Shown: positions 24,538 through 33,103, counted from the stretch's first letter. The stretch is DNA of 64,000 bases from Streptomyces hygroscopicus (GCA_002021875.1 CP018627.1:9672001-9736000); one strand, 5' to 3'. Notes: generated by a model not told the origin, from the sequence alone. A program made the numbers and translations.

Positions 24538-25458
24538 TCACCTGAACTTGTCGTCGATGTCGAGCGAGCCGACGATCGACCGCAAGCTCGCGATGAGCGG
24601 CGCGATGGAACCGTCGCGGGCCTCGGCGCGGCTGATCGCGCAGATCCGGACGCTGTCGGAGGCGTCGGCGATCGGCCGGAACACGACAGTGGACAGGTGA
24701 TTGGAGAACGCGATCGGCCCGGGGTGGACCCCCACGTGTCCGCGCGTGGCCACATGCACGGCAAGCTCGTCGTAGCGCCCCACCTCCTCGATGTGGGTAC
24801 GGGGGATACCGGCCCGGATGATGTCCGCCTGCAACTGGCTCTCCAGGTAGGGGTTGTCGGCGCGCGGAGTGATCAGGATCTGACGGGTGCGGAGGTCGGC
24901 GAGCGCCACCTCCCGGCGGCTGGCCAGCGGGTCCGCCGACTGCACCACGGCGACCAGCGGGAACTCGCCGAGCACGGCGCTGGCGATCCCGGGTTGCTCG
25001 GGAACCGACCAGCACAGGCCCACATCCACCGCGCCGTCCGCCACGGCGGCGAGTTGCTCGGGGGTGTGCATGGGGACCGGACGCCACCGGCCCCGGGCCT
25101 CGTCGTCGGCGGTGGCGCCGGGCCAGGCGTCGACCAGTCCCGGCAGGATCAGCTGTCCCAGCTCCGGGGTGTGGGCCACGACGAGGTCACGATGGCGCGC
25201 CGAGCGCAGGCGGGCGGTCCGATGGGCCTGGTGCAACGCCTCGATGGGCTGCCGGATCGCGGCGGCGAACTCGGCGCCGAAAGGGGTCAGTTGCACCCTT
25301 CGGCTCGTACGCTCGACGAGCCGGCTACCGAGGCTGCGTTCCAGACTGGCGACGGCCTCGCTGACACTGGGCGGCGCCAGTCGCAGACGGTCGGCGGCGC
25401 GCCGGAAGTGGAGTTCGTCCGCGACAGCGAGGAAGCACTCCATCTGACGCAGGTTCAC
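24538..25458 (-). CDS. LysR-family regulator
   Basis: GTG at 25458, preceded by GGGAGGAC, starts a 306-residue protein with LysR HTH (NLRQMECFLAVADELHFRRA, RLAPPSVSEAVASLERSLGS) and a type-2 periplasmic-binding effector domain. Further in-frame upstream starts (to 25647) would translate the tandem repeat array and are rejected. Upstream of the gene lies the 3 x 16-bp TTCGAA array and then a 25-bp palindrome shared with the divergent PucR gene, so its control region is unusually elaborate. Confidence 0.87.
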   Translation of the reverse strand: MNLRQMECFLAVADELHFRRAADRLRLAPPSVSEAVASLERSLGSRLVERTSRRVQLTPFGAEFAAAIRQPIEALHQAHRTARLRSARHRDLVVAHTPELGQLILPGLVDAWPGATADDEARGRWRPVPMHTPEQLAAVADGAVDVGLCWSVPEQPGIASAVLGEFPLVAVVQSADPLASRREVALADLRTRQILITPRADNPYLESQLQADIIRAGIPRTHIEEVGRYDELAVHVATRGHVGVHPGPIAFSNHLSTVVFRPIADASDSVRICAISRAEARDGSIAPLIASLRSIVGSLDIDDKFR

Positions 25459-25483
25459 TGCCGTCCTCCCGTCACTCCATATC

Positions 25484-25536
25484 GTTCGAACTCCATAGTG
25501 TTCGAACTCCATAGTGTTCGAACTCCATAGTGTTCG
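25484..25536. repeat. Three tandem 16-bp units each with a GTTCGAAC palindrome
   Basis: The unit GTTCGAACTCCATAGT is perfect three times (25484, 25500, 25516), flanked by a degenerate half-unit before and GTTCG after. It starts 26 bp upstream of the LysR start. The 16-bp period is about one and a half helical turns, so successive palindromes face opposite sides of the helix. It may be an operator array, or slippage in a promoter. Confidence 0.85.
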
Positions 25537-25567
25537 CGCCACGACGAGCAGCCAGACTCTTCTACCA

Positions 25568-25592
25568 CATCGTTCGGATTCGCCGAACGATG
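25568..25592. promoter_or_regulatory. 25-bp palindrome between LysR and PucR genes
   Basis: CATCGTTCGG (25568-25577) and CCGAACGATG (25583-25592) pair perfectly over 10 bp around a 5-bp centre. The core GTTCGG/CCGAAC resembles the GTTCGAAC units of the adjacent array. A site of this length suits a LysR or PucR dimer. Confidence 0.7.
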
Positions 25593-25708
25593 GCTTCGGC
25601 AACCCGCGGTTGATCAGTCCCTCGCCTTGGACCGAGTATGGCGTCACATCCGATCACCGCGACCGGGATCGATGACCCCGTCGCGGCGCCGTAGCCGAGG
25701 GAGACAGT

Positions 25709-27097
25709 GTGACCGAGACCGGTGGGCGGCGGCCGGGACGGGCCTGGATCGCGCGGCTGGGGCCGCGGGGTGAGGTCGACCTGGACCGAGCGGCAAGCCC
25801 GCGCGCGGTCGTCGAGGACGCCGTCGCGCGCGTCGGCGCGGACCCCGTGCGCTGGGCGATCGAGCTGAATTCCGTGGTGGTGCGGCGGATCGTCGGCGAG
25901 GTGCCGGCCCTCGGCGGCAGCCCGGCCGCGGTCGAGCTGCTCCGCCGAGGCAATGAAGCGACCACCCTGCGGGCGCTGTTCACTCTGGTGGACGGCCCGG
26001 CAGCGGCCCCGCCCACCGATGAGGCGATCCTTGAGGGCATCCACGAGTTCGTTCACCGTGCCGTACCGCTCGAGCGGGTGTTGCACGGCGTCCGGGTCGG
26101 GCATGCGGCGACGACCGAGGCGTTCCTGCGGGCCTGTGCCGGGCTGGTCGACGCGGAGGTGGCGGTCGATGAGGTCACGGCGATCTCCCGCGAGCTGTTC
26201 TCCTACGTCGATGACCTCTCCGACACCATGATCCGCGCCTACCTCGTGGAACACGAGGTGTGGAGCACCAGCGCGGCCGCGGCACGGGCCGACATCGTGC
26301 GTTCCCTGCTGAGTGGTGATGCCACGACGACGGACGTCGGCGAGGCGTCGCGTGTACTCGGCTATGACCTGCGGCGGACCCACGAGGCGGTGGTGGTGTG
26401 GTCGGACGCGCCGAACGGCAGCTCCACACTGCAAGCGGCGGCCACCGAGGCGCTCCGGGCCCGGGGCGCCACCACGACGCTGGTCGTACCCGTGGCCTCG
26501 GGGCGGTTGTGGGCGTGGGGCACGGTGCCTTCGGACGGCACGGTGCCTTCGGACGGCACGGTGCCTTCGGAAGGCACACGCCGGACCGGTTCGTGGGAGA
26601 CCATCGCCGAGGCTCTGTCCCGGCAGCGGACGCAGGCGGCCTTCGGGACCCCGGGCGGCGGCGTCGAGGGCTTCCGTCGCTCCCACCGCGAGGCCCAGCG
26701 CGGGGAGCGGGTCGAGCGACTGCGGCGCGAGGCCGGGCGGGTGCCGAGGCATGCGACCGCCTACGCCGACGTGGCCGCCATCGCGCTGTTGGCCACCGAT
26801 CTCGACGCGGCCGGTGACTTCGTACGACGTGAGCTCGGCGGGCTCGCCACCCGCGGCGCGTCGATGGAGGCGCTGCGGACCACGCTGTACCACTACATCG
26901 GCGCCGAGCGCAGCCTCGTGGATGTCGCCCGACGCCTGCACGTGGCCAGGGGGACCGTGACCTACCGCGTGAAGCGGGCCCAGGAGGTGCTGGGACACGG
27001 CCTCGACGACCGCCGCTTCGCCCTCCACACCGCCCTGGCACTCGCCGAGGAACTGGGCGACGCGGTCCTCCTGCCCCGCGACGTGACAGAGCGTTGA
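25709..27097 (+). CDS. PucR-family regulator with RsbRD-type N-terminal domain
   Basis: The 462-residue protein has an N-terminal helical RsbRD_N-like sensor (about 85-190: LEGIHEFVHRAVPLERVLHG and TEAFLRACAGLVDAEVAVDE), a central GGDEF-like CdaR region and a C-terminal HTH_30 (TLYHYIGAERSLVDVARRLH, ARGTVTYRVKRAQEVLGHGL). Such proteins activate catabolic operons in response to a small molecule. The linker carries an in-frame 18-bp triplication (GTVPSD). Start is GTG at 25709 after GGGAGAC. It is placed to control the flavin reductase and monooxygenase genes downstream. Confidence 0.83.
   Translation: MTETGGRRPGRAWIARLGPRGEVDLDRAASPRAVVEDAVARVGADPVRWAIELNSVVVRRIVGEVPALGGSPAAVELLRRGNEATTLRALFTLVDGPAAAPPTDEAILEGIHEFVHRAVPLERVLHGVRVGHAATTEAFLRACAGLVDAEVAVDEVTAISRELFSYVDDLSDTMIRAYLVEHEVWSTSAAAARADIVRSLLSGDATTTDVGEASRVLGYDLRRTHEAVVVWSDAPNGSSTLQAAATEALRARGATTTLVVPVASGRLWAWGTVPSDGTVPSDGTVPSEGTRRTGSWETIAEALSRQRTQAAFGTPGGGVEGFRRSHREAQRGERVERLRREAGRVPRHATAYADVAAIALLATDLDAAGDFVRRELGGLATRGASMEALRTTLYHYIGAERSLVDVARRLHVARGTVTYRVKRAQEVLGHGLDDRRFALHTALALAEELGDAVLLPRDVTER
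26519..26571 (+). repeat. 18-bp triplication inside the PucR gene
   Basis: The unit ggcacggtgccttcggac occurs three times in a row, the last slightly changed, encoding GTVPSD-GTVPSD-GTVPSE in the linker of the regulator. The reading frame is kept. Confidence 0.9.
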
Positions 27098-27121
27098 TCC
27101 CGGAGTGCCGGTCGCGGCCCG

Positions 27122-27184
27122 GACCGGTGCGGCAGACCAGCGGACCGGTGTGGCAGACCAACAGACCGATGCCGCAGACCAATT
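27122..27184 (+). repeat. Three 21-bp direct repeats upstream of the flavin reductase gene
   Basis: Units beginning GACCGGTGCGGCAGACC, GACCGGTGTGGCAGACC and GACCGATGCCGCAGACC lie at 27122, 27143 and 27164. Two further GACAGACCAA copies are near 27207 and 27281. Spacing of two helical turns on one face fits an activator array, for example for the PucR protein encoded just upstream. Confidence 0.7.
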
Positions 27185-27316
27185 GGCGACCGGAATCCTG
27201 AGCCGACAGACCAAGCGCCCGCCCCGGTAGCCGGAGTTCACTGTGTGATGTCGGACGCGGGGCCACACAACACCACGCATCCCGACAGACCAACCCATGC
27301 CTACGGGAGGCGCCCG

Positions 27317-27808
27317 ATGATCAACCGAGAGACTTTCGTCGAGCTGATGAGCGGGGTGTGCTCGCCGGTCACCGTGGTGACGGCGACGACCGCCGACGGA
27401 CGACCGCACGGCACCACCGTGTCGAGCCTTGCCTCGCTGTCACTCGACCCTCCGCTCGTGAGCTTCGCACTGGACCGCTCCTCGCGGCTGCTTCCCCACC
27501 TCCAGCCGGGTGACCGGGTGGGAGTGAACATCCTCGGCGCCCACCAGCGGGAACTGGCGTCGGCATTCGCCCGCCGGAGGGGATCGGGCTCGAAGTTCGA
27601 CGGCGTCACCTGGACCCTCCGCGCCGGACTGCCCTACCTGCCCGAGTCCGCGGGCTGGACGGCGGGACGCGTCGAACGCCACGTGGACGGCGGTGACCAC
27701 ATCCTGCTCGTCGTCGGCGTCGAGGAGGCCGAGCCGACCCCTGCGGCCCCGCTGACCTACGCACGCCGGGTCTTCGGCACCCACACCCCTCTCGCTGTCG
27801 CGAGCTGA
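27317..27808 (+). CDS. Flavin reductase (HpaC-like) of a two-component monooxygenase
   Basis: The ATG at 27317 follows GGGAGGC and gives 163 residues with the flavin-reductase split barrel: VCSPVTVVTATTADGRPHGT, TVSSLASLSLDPPLVSFALD and the C-terminal GDHILLVVGVEEAE. It reduces FMN or FAD with NAD(P)H and hands it to a monooxygenase. Its partner is almost certainly the acyl-CoA-dehydrogenase-fold monooxygenase 65 bp downstream. Confidence 0.87.
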   Translation: MINRETFVELMSGVCSPVTVVTATTADGRPHGTTVSSLASLSLDPPLVSFALDRSSRLLPHLQPGDRVGVNILGAHQRELASAFARRRGSGSKFDGVTWTLRAGLPYLPESAGWTAGRVERHVDGGDHILLVVGVEEAEPTPAAPLTYARRVFGTHTPLAVAS

Positions 27809-27809
27809 G

Positions 27810-27845
27810 CCGTACGACCCGTACGACCCGTACGACCCGTACGAC
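27810..27845 (+). repeat. Four tandem 9-bp CCGTACGAC units
   Basis: Perfect fourfold repeat starting just after the flavin reductase stop and ending 28 bp before the monooxygenase start. Each unit contains the palindrome GTAC/CGTACG. Confidence 0.9.
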
Positions 27846-27873
27846 CCGCGCCCACCCAATCCCCGACACCGAA

Positions 27874-29097
27874 ATGACGACGATGACCATCACCCTGGAC
27901 GTTCCCCGCACCACCGACACCGCACGTGACCTGCGGTCCGAGCTCGTCGAGCGCGCCGCCACCCTGCGACCGCTGATCGCCGCGGGCGCCGATCGGACCG
28001 ACCGCGAGCGCATGGTTCCCGCCGAGAACATCGGCGCCCTGGCCGAGGCCGGCCTGCTCTCGCTGATGCGACCCGCCCGTTACGGCGGCCTGCAGACCGA
28101 CTACCGCACCCTGCTGGAGGTCAGCCGCGAGGTCGGGCGGGCCTGTGGCTCCACCGCCTGGCTGACCTCACTGCTCAACGCCAGCGCGTGGTTCGTCGGG
28201 CTCTTCCCGGCCCAGGCCCAGGACGACGTATGGGCCCAGACCCCCGACGCCCGAGTCGCCGGTGTCGTGACCCCCTCGGGTACCGCGCGCGTGGTCGAGG
28301 GCGGGTACCGGGTGAGCGGGCGCTGGGCCCCGGCCTCCGGGTGCGCCCACGCCGACTGGGCGGTCCTCGGGGTCACCCGGCCGGACGCCGAGGGCACGTC
28401 GGACGCCGTCGGCATCGTGCTGGCGCCGATGACGGAGCTGACCATCGAGGACACCTGGTTCGTGGCGGGCATGCGTGGAACCGCGTCGAACACCCTCGTC
28501 GGCGAGGACCTCTTCGTGCCCGCACACCGCTTCCACTCCGTCCCCGACGCCGTCGAGGGCCGCTACGCCACACCCTTCACCGACGAGGCGCTCTACCGGG
28601 CACCGTTCGTGCCGACCGCCGCGCTCGTATTGACCGGGCCCCAGCTCGGGCTGGCCGCGGCCGCTGTCGATCTCCTGCTGGAGAAGGCCCCGCGGCGAGC
28701 GCTGACCCTGACGAGCTACGCCTCCCAGGCCGAGGCACCCACCATCCAACTCGCCGCCGCGAAGGCCGCGTCGCTCGCCGACTCCGCCCAACTGCACGCC
28801 TACCGCGCCGCCGCCGACATCGACGAGGCCGCGCGGGCCGGGGTGTTCCCCGATTACGATGCCCGGGCACGGATGCGGATGGACGCGGGAATGGCGGCGG
28901 TCCACGCGCGTGAGGCGGTCCGCATCGTGTGCTCGGCCCAGGGCGCTTCGAGCTTCGGCGAGTCCAACCCGCTGCAGCGCATCTGGCGCGACATCGAGAC
29001 CGGGAGCCGGCACGCCGTCCTCAACCCCGAAGTGGCCGCCGAGATCTACGGGAAGTCGCTGTTCGGCATCCGGGGCACGGTGTCCGTGATGGTGTAG
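27874..29097 (+). CDS. Flavin-dependent monooxygenase of the acyl-CoA-dehydrogenase fold
   Basis: The 407-residue protein has the ACAD layout: N-terminal helical domain (IGALAEAGLLSLMRPARYGG, SREVGRACGSTAWLTSLLNA), central beta domain (VSGRWAPASGCAHADWAVLG, TWFVAGMRGTASNTLVGED) and C-terminal four-helix bundle ending GSRHAVLNPEVAAEIYGKSL. It belongs to the HpaH/HsaA/DszC/IacA-like hydroxylases rather than true dehydrogenases. It would hydroxylate a phenolic or heteroaromatic substrate using reduced flavin from the adjacent reductase. The substrate is unknown. No obvious ribosome binding site; ATG at 27874 or 27883. Confidence 0.85.
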   Translation: MTTMTITLDVPRTTDTARDLRSELVERAATLRPLIAAGADRTDRERMVPAENIGALAEAGLLSLMRPARYGGLQTDYRTLLEVSREVGRACGSTAWLTSLLNASAWFVGLFPAQAQDDVWAQTPDARVAGVVTPSGTARVVEGGYRVSGRWAPASGCAHADWAVLGVTRPDAEGTSDAVGIVLAPMTELTIEDTWFVAGMRGTASNTLVGEDLFVPAHRFHSVPDAVEGRYATPFTDEALYRAPFVPTAALVLTGPQLGLAAAAVDLLLEKAPRRALTLTSYASQAEAPTIQLAAAKAASLADSAQLHAYRAAADIDEAARAGVFPDYDARARMRMDAGMAAVHAREAVRIVCSAQGASSFGESNPLQRIWRDIETGSRHAVLNPEVAAEIYGKSLFGIRGTVSVMV

Positions 29098-29176
29098 GAC
29101 GAGGATCGTCGTCCCTCCTACGAGGGCGTCGACGCTCCCGTGGACGACGAAGCACAACCCTGCTCGTCGTGCGATG

Positions 29177-30415
29177 TCAGCCGACTCCATGACCTCCGTG
29201 GTGCAGTCGGTAGTGCTGGGCGAGGAGATCACGTCCGTAGTCGTTGCCGTTGGGCGCCCGCACGATGGTGTGGACGTGGTAGCGGGCGGGCTCGGGATTG
29301 GTGAGGAAGACACCGGGATGGTTGTCGTACTCGACCAGGAGCACGGGGGAGTGGATCCGGTAGTAGAAGGCGCACTCGTCGTCGTGGCCGCCGCGCCAGG
29401 CGAACCGTGTCTCGTCGAAGTGCTCACGGACGAGCGCCAGGGTGCGCTCGGCCTGTGGCGGCGGGAGGCGGTCGAGATAGACCCGGATCAGCTCCACCAG
29501 ACCGGCACGCTGGTCGGCCGGCAGGCTCGCCGCCACGATCCCCTCGGGAGGCAGGACGAGGTTGTCGCTGCCCGCGCCGGCGAGATGCCGTCCGTTCCAC
29601 GGGCCCGCGAGCTCGGGCGGCAGGTCCTCCGCCCGCAGCGACGGCCCCATCAGGAACTCCTCCTGCCGGCCCGGGTCCAGAGTGCGGCGGAACGCCAGGG
29701 CGACCTCGGTCTCGTCGCCCAGGGCGTGGACGCCCTCGAACCGCCCAGTTCCGGTCGTCGGCTCGGCACCGAGGAACACCGGGGCGAGAATCACCTGTCC
29801 TCCGACGAAGACGCAGTGCACGTCCACGTGATGGCCCATCAGCTGCCATCCCCAGGGGGAGTCGCCCGAGGGGGACCCGAAGACGGTGAACCAGTAGGCG
29901 AACTCCGTGAGGGTGTCCCGGTAGTCGTCGATGAGCTCGCCCAGGTTCTCGTTGAGCGCCATCACCGCTCGCACCTGGGCGTAGCCGGTGGGGCTGAGAC
30001 TGGCCTCGACGACGGCGAGTGCGCGGTCGCGGTCGCCGTCGGCGAGCCGTTCCAGGCGCATGCCCTTCGGGTGCCATGTGGGGATCGCGTTCGTCCACAG
30101 CCGCCACTCCGGGGCGTCCATGGGCAGGGCGGCGACCACCCTCTGGTGGGGCGCCAACCCGTCGAGGTAGGCCAGGGCCGCCACGACGGCGGCTTTCGGG
30201 GATGTCCCCGCGTCATTCAGCCGGTAGAGGCCCGGGCGCGGGGTGCCGTCCTCGGTGATGCCGACGAAGGGCTCGCGGTGCCGGCGTAGACCGGCGGTCA
30301 GCTCGAAGGCCGCCTCCGGGGGGAGCAGATCGTCGAAGAGGTGGGAGTCGACGATGGGCAGATCGCCCCGGGTGGTCGGCAGGGGGAAATCTTCCGGATG
30401 CCGCTGGTGAGACAT
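29177..30415 (-). CDS. DUF3500-family protein
   Basis: From the ATG at 30415 the 412-residue protein matches the DUF3500 pattern: NAIPTWHPKGMRLERL, a helical region, GSPSGDSPWGWQLMGHHVDV, FVGGQVILAPVFLGAEPT and the C-terminal EYDNHPGVFLTNPEPARYHV. Conserved His and Asp residues (GHHVDVHC, HVHTIVR, NGNDYG) suggest metal-dependent hydrolytic chemistry, but no function is established to my knowledge. It is the last gene of a four-gene operon; the ribosome binding site GGAGA overlaps the stop of the SnoaL-like gene. It converges on the monooxygenase gene. Confidence 0.85.
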   Translation of the reverse strand: MSHQRHPEDFPLPTTRGDLPIVDSHLFDDLLPPEAAFELTAGLRRHREPFVGITEDGTPRPGLYRLNDAGTSPKAAVVAALAYLDGLAPHQRVVAALPMDAPEWRLWTNAIPTWHPKGMRLERLADGDRDRALAVVEASLSPTGYAQVRAVMALNENLGELIDDYRDTLTEFAYWFTVFGSPSGDSPWGWQLMGHHVDVHCVFVGGQVILAPVFLGAEPTTGTGRFEGVHALGDETEVALAFRRTLDPGRQEEFLMGPSLRAEDLPPELAGPWNGRHLAGAGSDNLVLPPEGIVAASLPADQRAGLVELIRVYLDRLPPPQAERTLALVREHFDETRFAWRGGHDDECAFYYRIHSPVLLVEYDNHPGVFLTNPEPARYHVHTIVRAPNGNDYGRDLLAQHYRLHHGGHGVG

Positions 30416-30423
30416 CGGTCTCC

Positions 30424-30882
30424 TTACTCGGTGGGAACAGCGAGGACGTCGCCCGGCATGAGGAAGCGGTTCTCGATCCGCCGGGAGGCGATGAGCCAGC
30501 GGCGAGCTTCGCCATCCGCTTCGCCGACCCGGACGAAGCGGTCGTACACGTCGGCGACCAGCACCGGCACGGTCGTCGGTACGGGTGGCGCTCCGTCCTG
30601 CGCGTGGAGCACCAGGGCGGACACCGCCTCGACGCGCTCGCTCTCGTGCCGCAGAACATGGAAGTTGGACATCAGATGACGCGATACCCGCGGTCCCCGC
30701 GCGGTGCGGTCGCGGTACACGCCGTTGATCTCGTCGGTGCCGCGGAAGGTCCGGCGCGAGAACGTCAGCTCGGCGTCGGGGGTGAAGAATCCGGCGGCTG
30801 CCGAGCCGTCGCCGTGATCGATCTCGTACCACAACGCCGTCACCAGCATGGACAGTTCGGTGTGCAGGAGGGCGAGGGTCAT
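30424..30882 (-). CDS. SnoaL-like (NTF2-fold) protein
   Basis: The 152-residue protein has the NTF2/SnoaL fold: an N-terminal helix, DGSAAAGFFTPDAELTFSRR, GTDEINGVYRDR and a C-terminal sheet with LIASRRIENRFLMPGD. It resembles beta-subunit-like partners and small polyketide or catabolic isomerases and dehydratases. Its start overlaps the upstream aldolase stop (ATGA), so the genes are co-translated. Confidence 0.8.
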   Translation of the reverse strand: MTLALLHTELSMLVTALWYEIDHGDGSAAAGFFTPDAELTFSRRTFRGTDEINGVYRDRTARGPRVSRHLMSNFHVLRHESERVEAVSALVLHAQDGAPPVPTTVPVLVADVYDRFVRVGEADGEARRWLIASRRIENRFLMPGDVLAVPTE

Positions 30883-31631
30883 CGGCCGGCTCCCGGCGCG
30901 GCGGTACGCGCACCGCGCACCAACGCGTGTGCGCCCTGGCGCAGCATCGTGGTGTCGGCCCCCAGGACGAGGAAGTCGTACCCACGACGATCCAGCAGTT
31001 CCGGCGCGTTGCCCGAGGCCGTGGTCCCCAGGGTGATGCGGTGGTCGGCACAGCGCCGTTCGGCCGCCGCGACGAGGTCTGCCGGCCTGCCGTCACCCTC
31101 CCCGAACTGGCCGGAGACCGCGAGATCGGTCGGGCCGATGAAGACCGCGTCGACGCCGGAGATCTCACCGATCTCGACGATCGCCGAGAGGGCTCCGGCG
31201 CTCTCGGCCTGGACCACGAGGCGGACCTCGTCATTGCCGGACCGCAGATAGTCACCGAGGGCCTCGAGCCCCCACCGGCCGGCCCGTCCGGAGGTGCTGG
31301 CCCCGCGTCGTCCGAGCGGAGGGAACCGTGTCGCTCGTACGGCGTCCCGCGCCCGGGAGGCGTCGTCGACCTGCGGGACGAACAGACCGGCCGCACCCGC
31401 GTCGAGCGGGACCTGGACATCGCGTGGCGCGGTACCGGCGACCCGGACGAAGGGCGAGAGCCCGCAGCCACGGGCCAGCCCGATCATGGTCGATATCGTG
31501 CGGGTGTCGATCGCGCCGTGCTCGGCGTCGATCACGACGAAGTCGAACCCGGCGAGTGCGAGCAGCTCGACGCTTTCCGGTGCGGGGAGCTTGACCCAGG
31601 CTCCGAGCCGGGGGAACGCATCGCCCCTCAC
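30879..31631 (-). CDS. HpcH/HpaI-family class II aldolase
   Basis: The 250-residue TIM barrel shows the HpaI motifs: ALAGFDFVVIDAEHGAID (catalytic-region Asp, Glu, His), VRVAGTAPRDVQVPLDAGAA, LVVQAESAGALSAIVEI (metal-binding Glu) and VDAVFIGPTDLAVSGQFG. It should catalyse metal-dependent retro-aldol cleavage of a 4-hydroxy-2-oxo acid to pyruvate plus an aldehyde. GTG at 31631 overlaps the bicupin stop (GTGA). In the operon it would act after ring opening. Confidence 0.87.
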   Translation of the reverse strand: MRGDAFPRLGAWVKLPAPESVELLALAGFDFVVIDAEHGAIDTRTISTMIGLARGCGLSPFVRVAGTAPRDVQVPLDAGAAGLFVPQVDDASRARDAVRATRFPPLGRRGASTSGRAGRWGLEALGDYLRSGNDEVRLVVQAESAGALSAIVEIGEISGVDAVFIGPTDLAVSGQFGEGDGRPADLVAAAERRCADHRITLGTTASGNAPELLDRRGYDFLVLGADTTMLRQGAHALVRGARTAAPGAGR

Positions 31632-32476
31632 GGCCGGGATCCCTGGTATTCGTCGGCGTTGAGCACCCAGCCCTTCGCGAGGAAGTCCTCGCGCGGCGGT
31701 GCGAAGACGTCGATGAGCGTGTGCGGGCCCGCGCCCACGGCACGGGTGGTGTGCACGACGGTCGGCGGGATCAATGTCATCGAGGGACTGCCGACCTCGA
31801 CGTGCTCATCGTCGCGCCACTCACTCATCCGGGGGGTCCACGGGACCCGGAGGTGATGGGCGTAGTTCCCGACGAGGGTCACCGACATCTGCTCGAAGTC
31901 CTCGTGGGAATGGGGCGAGAGCCGTTCGGGGTCGCGTGGCCCCTCGTGCACCGGAAACCAGTTCACCATCAGCGACGCCGTCCGGAAGATCCGGCCGAGG
32001 CGTCCCTTCTCGTTGGGGATGTCCCGCAGGCGGTGTATCCGGATCCCGTCGCCGCCCGCCTCGATGGGCTCCGGCAGCGGTGCGGCTCGCGGGTCGGCCC
32101 CGGCAGCATGGTTGACGGCCCGTCTCATCTGCTCGTCGCAACGGGCGGTGAACACCCGCGCCACCGTGGTCGATGACGCCGCGTGCAGCGTGCTCGGCCC
32201 GGCCGGTACGACGACGAGCGCGGGCTCGGGCACGGACACCAGGGCCCGGCCGTCGTGCTCCACGCCCACCACCGCGTCGTCCTGGACGAGCAGCAGGTAC
32301 TCGTCGGGCACGTTGTGCTCGGTGAGGCGGTCACCCGCTTCGAGCTCGGTGATCGCTACGACGAAGTTGCGGGCGCATACCGACCACGTACGGCTGCCAC
32401 CGGCGGAGATCAGGTCCGGGGCACGCTCGGAGATCTCGTCGACGACGGAAGTTCCTACGATTGCAGCGATGGTCAT
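31628..32476 (-). CDS. Bicupin protein, possible ring-cleaving dioxygenase or isomerase
   Basis: From ATG 32476, preceded by GGAGAGG, the 282-residue protein holds two cupin barrels. The first (VAITELEAGDRLTEHNVPDE, ALVVVPAGPSTLHAA) has lost most metal ligands. The second (ERLSPHSHEDFEQMSVTLVG, TLIPPTVVHTTRAVG) keeps the two His, the Glu and the distal His. That is the pattern of bicupin dioxygenases with one active site, but isomerases share it. It is the first gene of the operon leading to aldolase, SnoaL-like and DUF3500 genes. Confidence 0.75.
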   Translation of the reverse strand: MTIAAIVGTSVVDEISERAPDLISAGGSRTWSVCARNFVVAITELEAGDRLTEHNVPDEYLLLVQDDAVVGVEHDGRALVSVPEPALVVVPAGPSTLHAASSTTVARVFTARCDEQMRRAVNHAAGADPRAAPLPEPIEAGGDGIRIHRLRDIPNEKGRLGRIFRTASLMVNWFPVHEGPRDPERLSPHSHEDFEQMSVTLVGNYAHHLRVPWTPRMSEWRDDEHVEVGSPSMTLIPPTVVHTTRAVGAGPHTLIDVFAPPREDFLAKGWVLNADEYQGSRP

Positions 32477-32629
32477 CGGGCCTCTCCTGGGAAACCGCTT
32501 GGATGCCATCAGCTTCCTGTCGGCTCGGCGGAGGAACAATCGCGAGTTTCCGAGCGCACCGATCGGCTGAGCCGAACCATCCATGGAACGACGGCGTCAG
32601 AACGACAGCGTCAGGGCATCGGACGAGGC

Positions 32630-33103
32630 TCACCCGCCATCGAGTTCTTGGCGCACGGTGGCGGCGATGCGGGTGAGTGCGGCGCTGAGGTGGCGGCGCT
32701 GAGCGGCGCTGAGCGGATCGAACACGAGTCGCCTCACCTGCGCGACATGTTCCGGTGCGCTCGCGACGACCTTCTGCCGGCCGGCGTCGGTCAGTGTGGC
32801 GAGGGTGTATCGGCCGTCGGTGGGGTCGGGTCGGCGGACGACCCAGTCGCGGGTTTCGAAGCGGTCCATCACCTTCGACAGGCGAGGCTGCGTGCTGTTG
32901 CAGTCCCGGGCCAGGTCGCTGAGTCGCATCGTGGCCTCGTCGGTCATGGACAGCCGGGCCAGAACGCCGTACTCGAAGTTGGAGATGCCCGCATCTCGTT
33001 GCAGCTGACGGTCGAGGGCCGCCGGAAGTGCGATGACGACGGTGAGCAGGGCCTGCCACAGGTCTTGCTCACCGTCGTCGAGCCAGGCTGACGAAGTGTC
33101 CAT
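32630..33103 (-). CDS. MarR-family regulator
   Basis: The 157-residue protein has the MarR winged helix (EYGVLARLSMTDEATMRLSD, RDCNSTQPRLSKVMDRFETR) with wing RPDPTDGRYTLATLTDAG. It is divergent from the LigB/DODA-type dioxygenase gene, with three copies of a 12-bp TTGCC...GGCAA operator between them. It likely represses that dioxygenase until an aromatic ligand binds. An alternative ATG lies nine bases upstream (33112). Confidence 0.87.
   Translation of the reverse strand: MDTSSAWLDDGEQDLWQALLTVVIALPAALDRQLQRDAGISNFEYGVLARLSMTDEATMRLSDLARDCNSTQPRLSKVMDRFETRDWVVRRPDPTDGRYTLATLTDAGRQKVVASAPEHVAQVRRLVFDPLSAAQRRHLSAALTRIAATVRQELDGG

Noticed and set aside
25484..25536. Possible CRISPR array
   Set aside because: The 16-bp units are directly adjacent without spacers, and no cas genes are present.
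29177..31471. 764-codon leftward frame covering DUF3500, SnoaL-like and aldolase genes
   Set aside because: Only its last 412 codons match DUF3500; the rest is the wrong frame of two well-supported genes.
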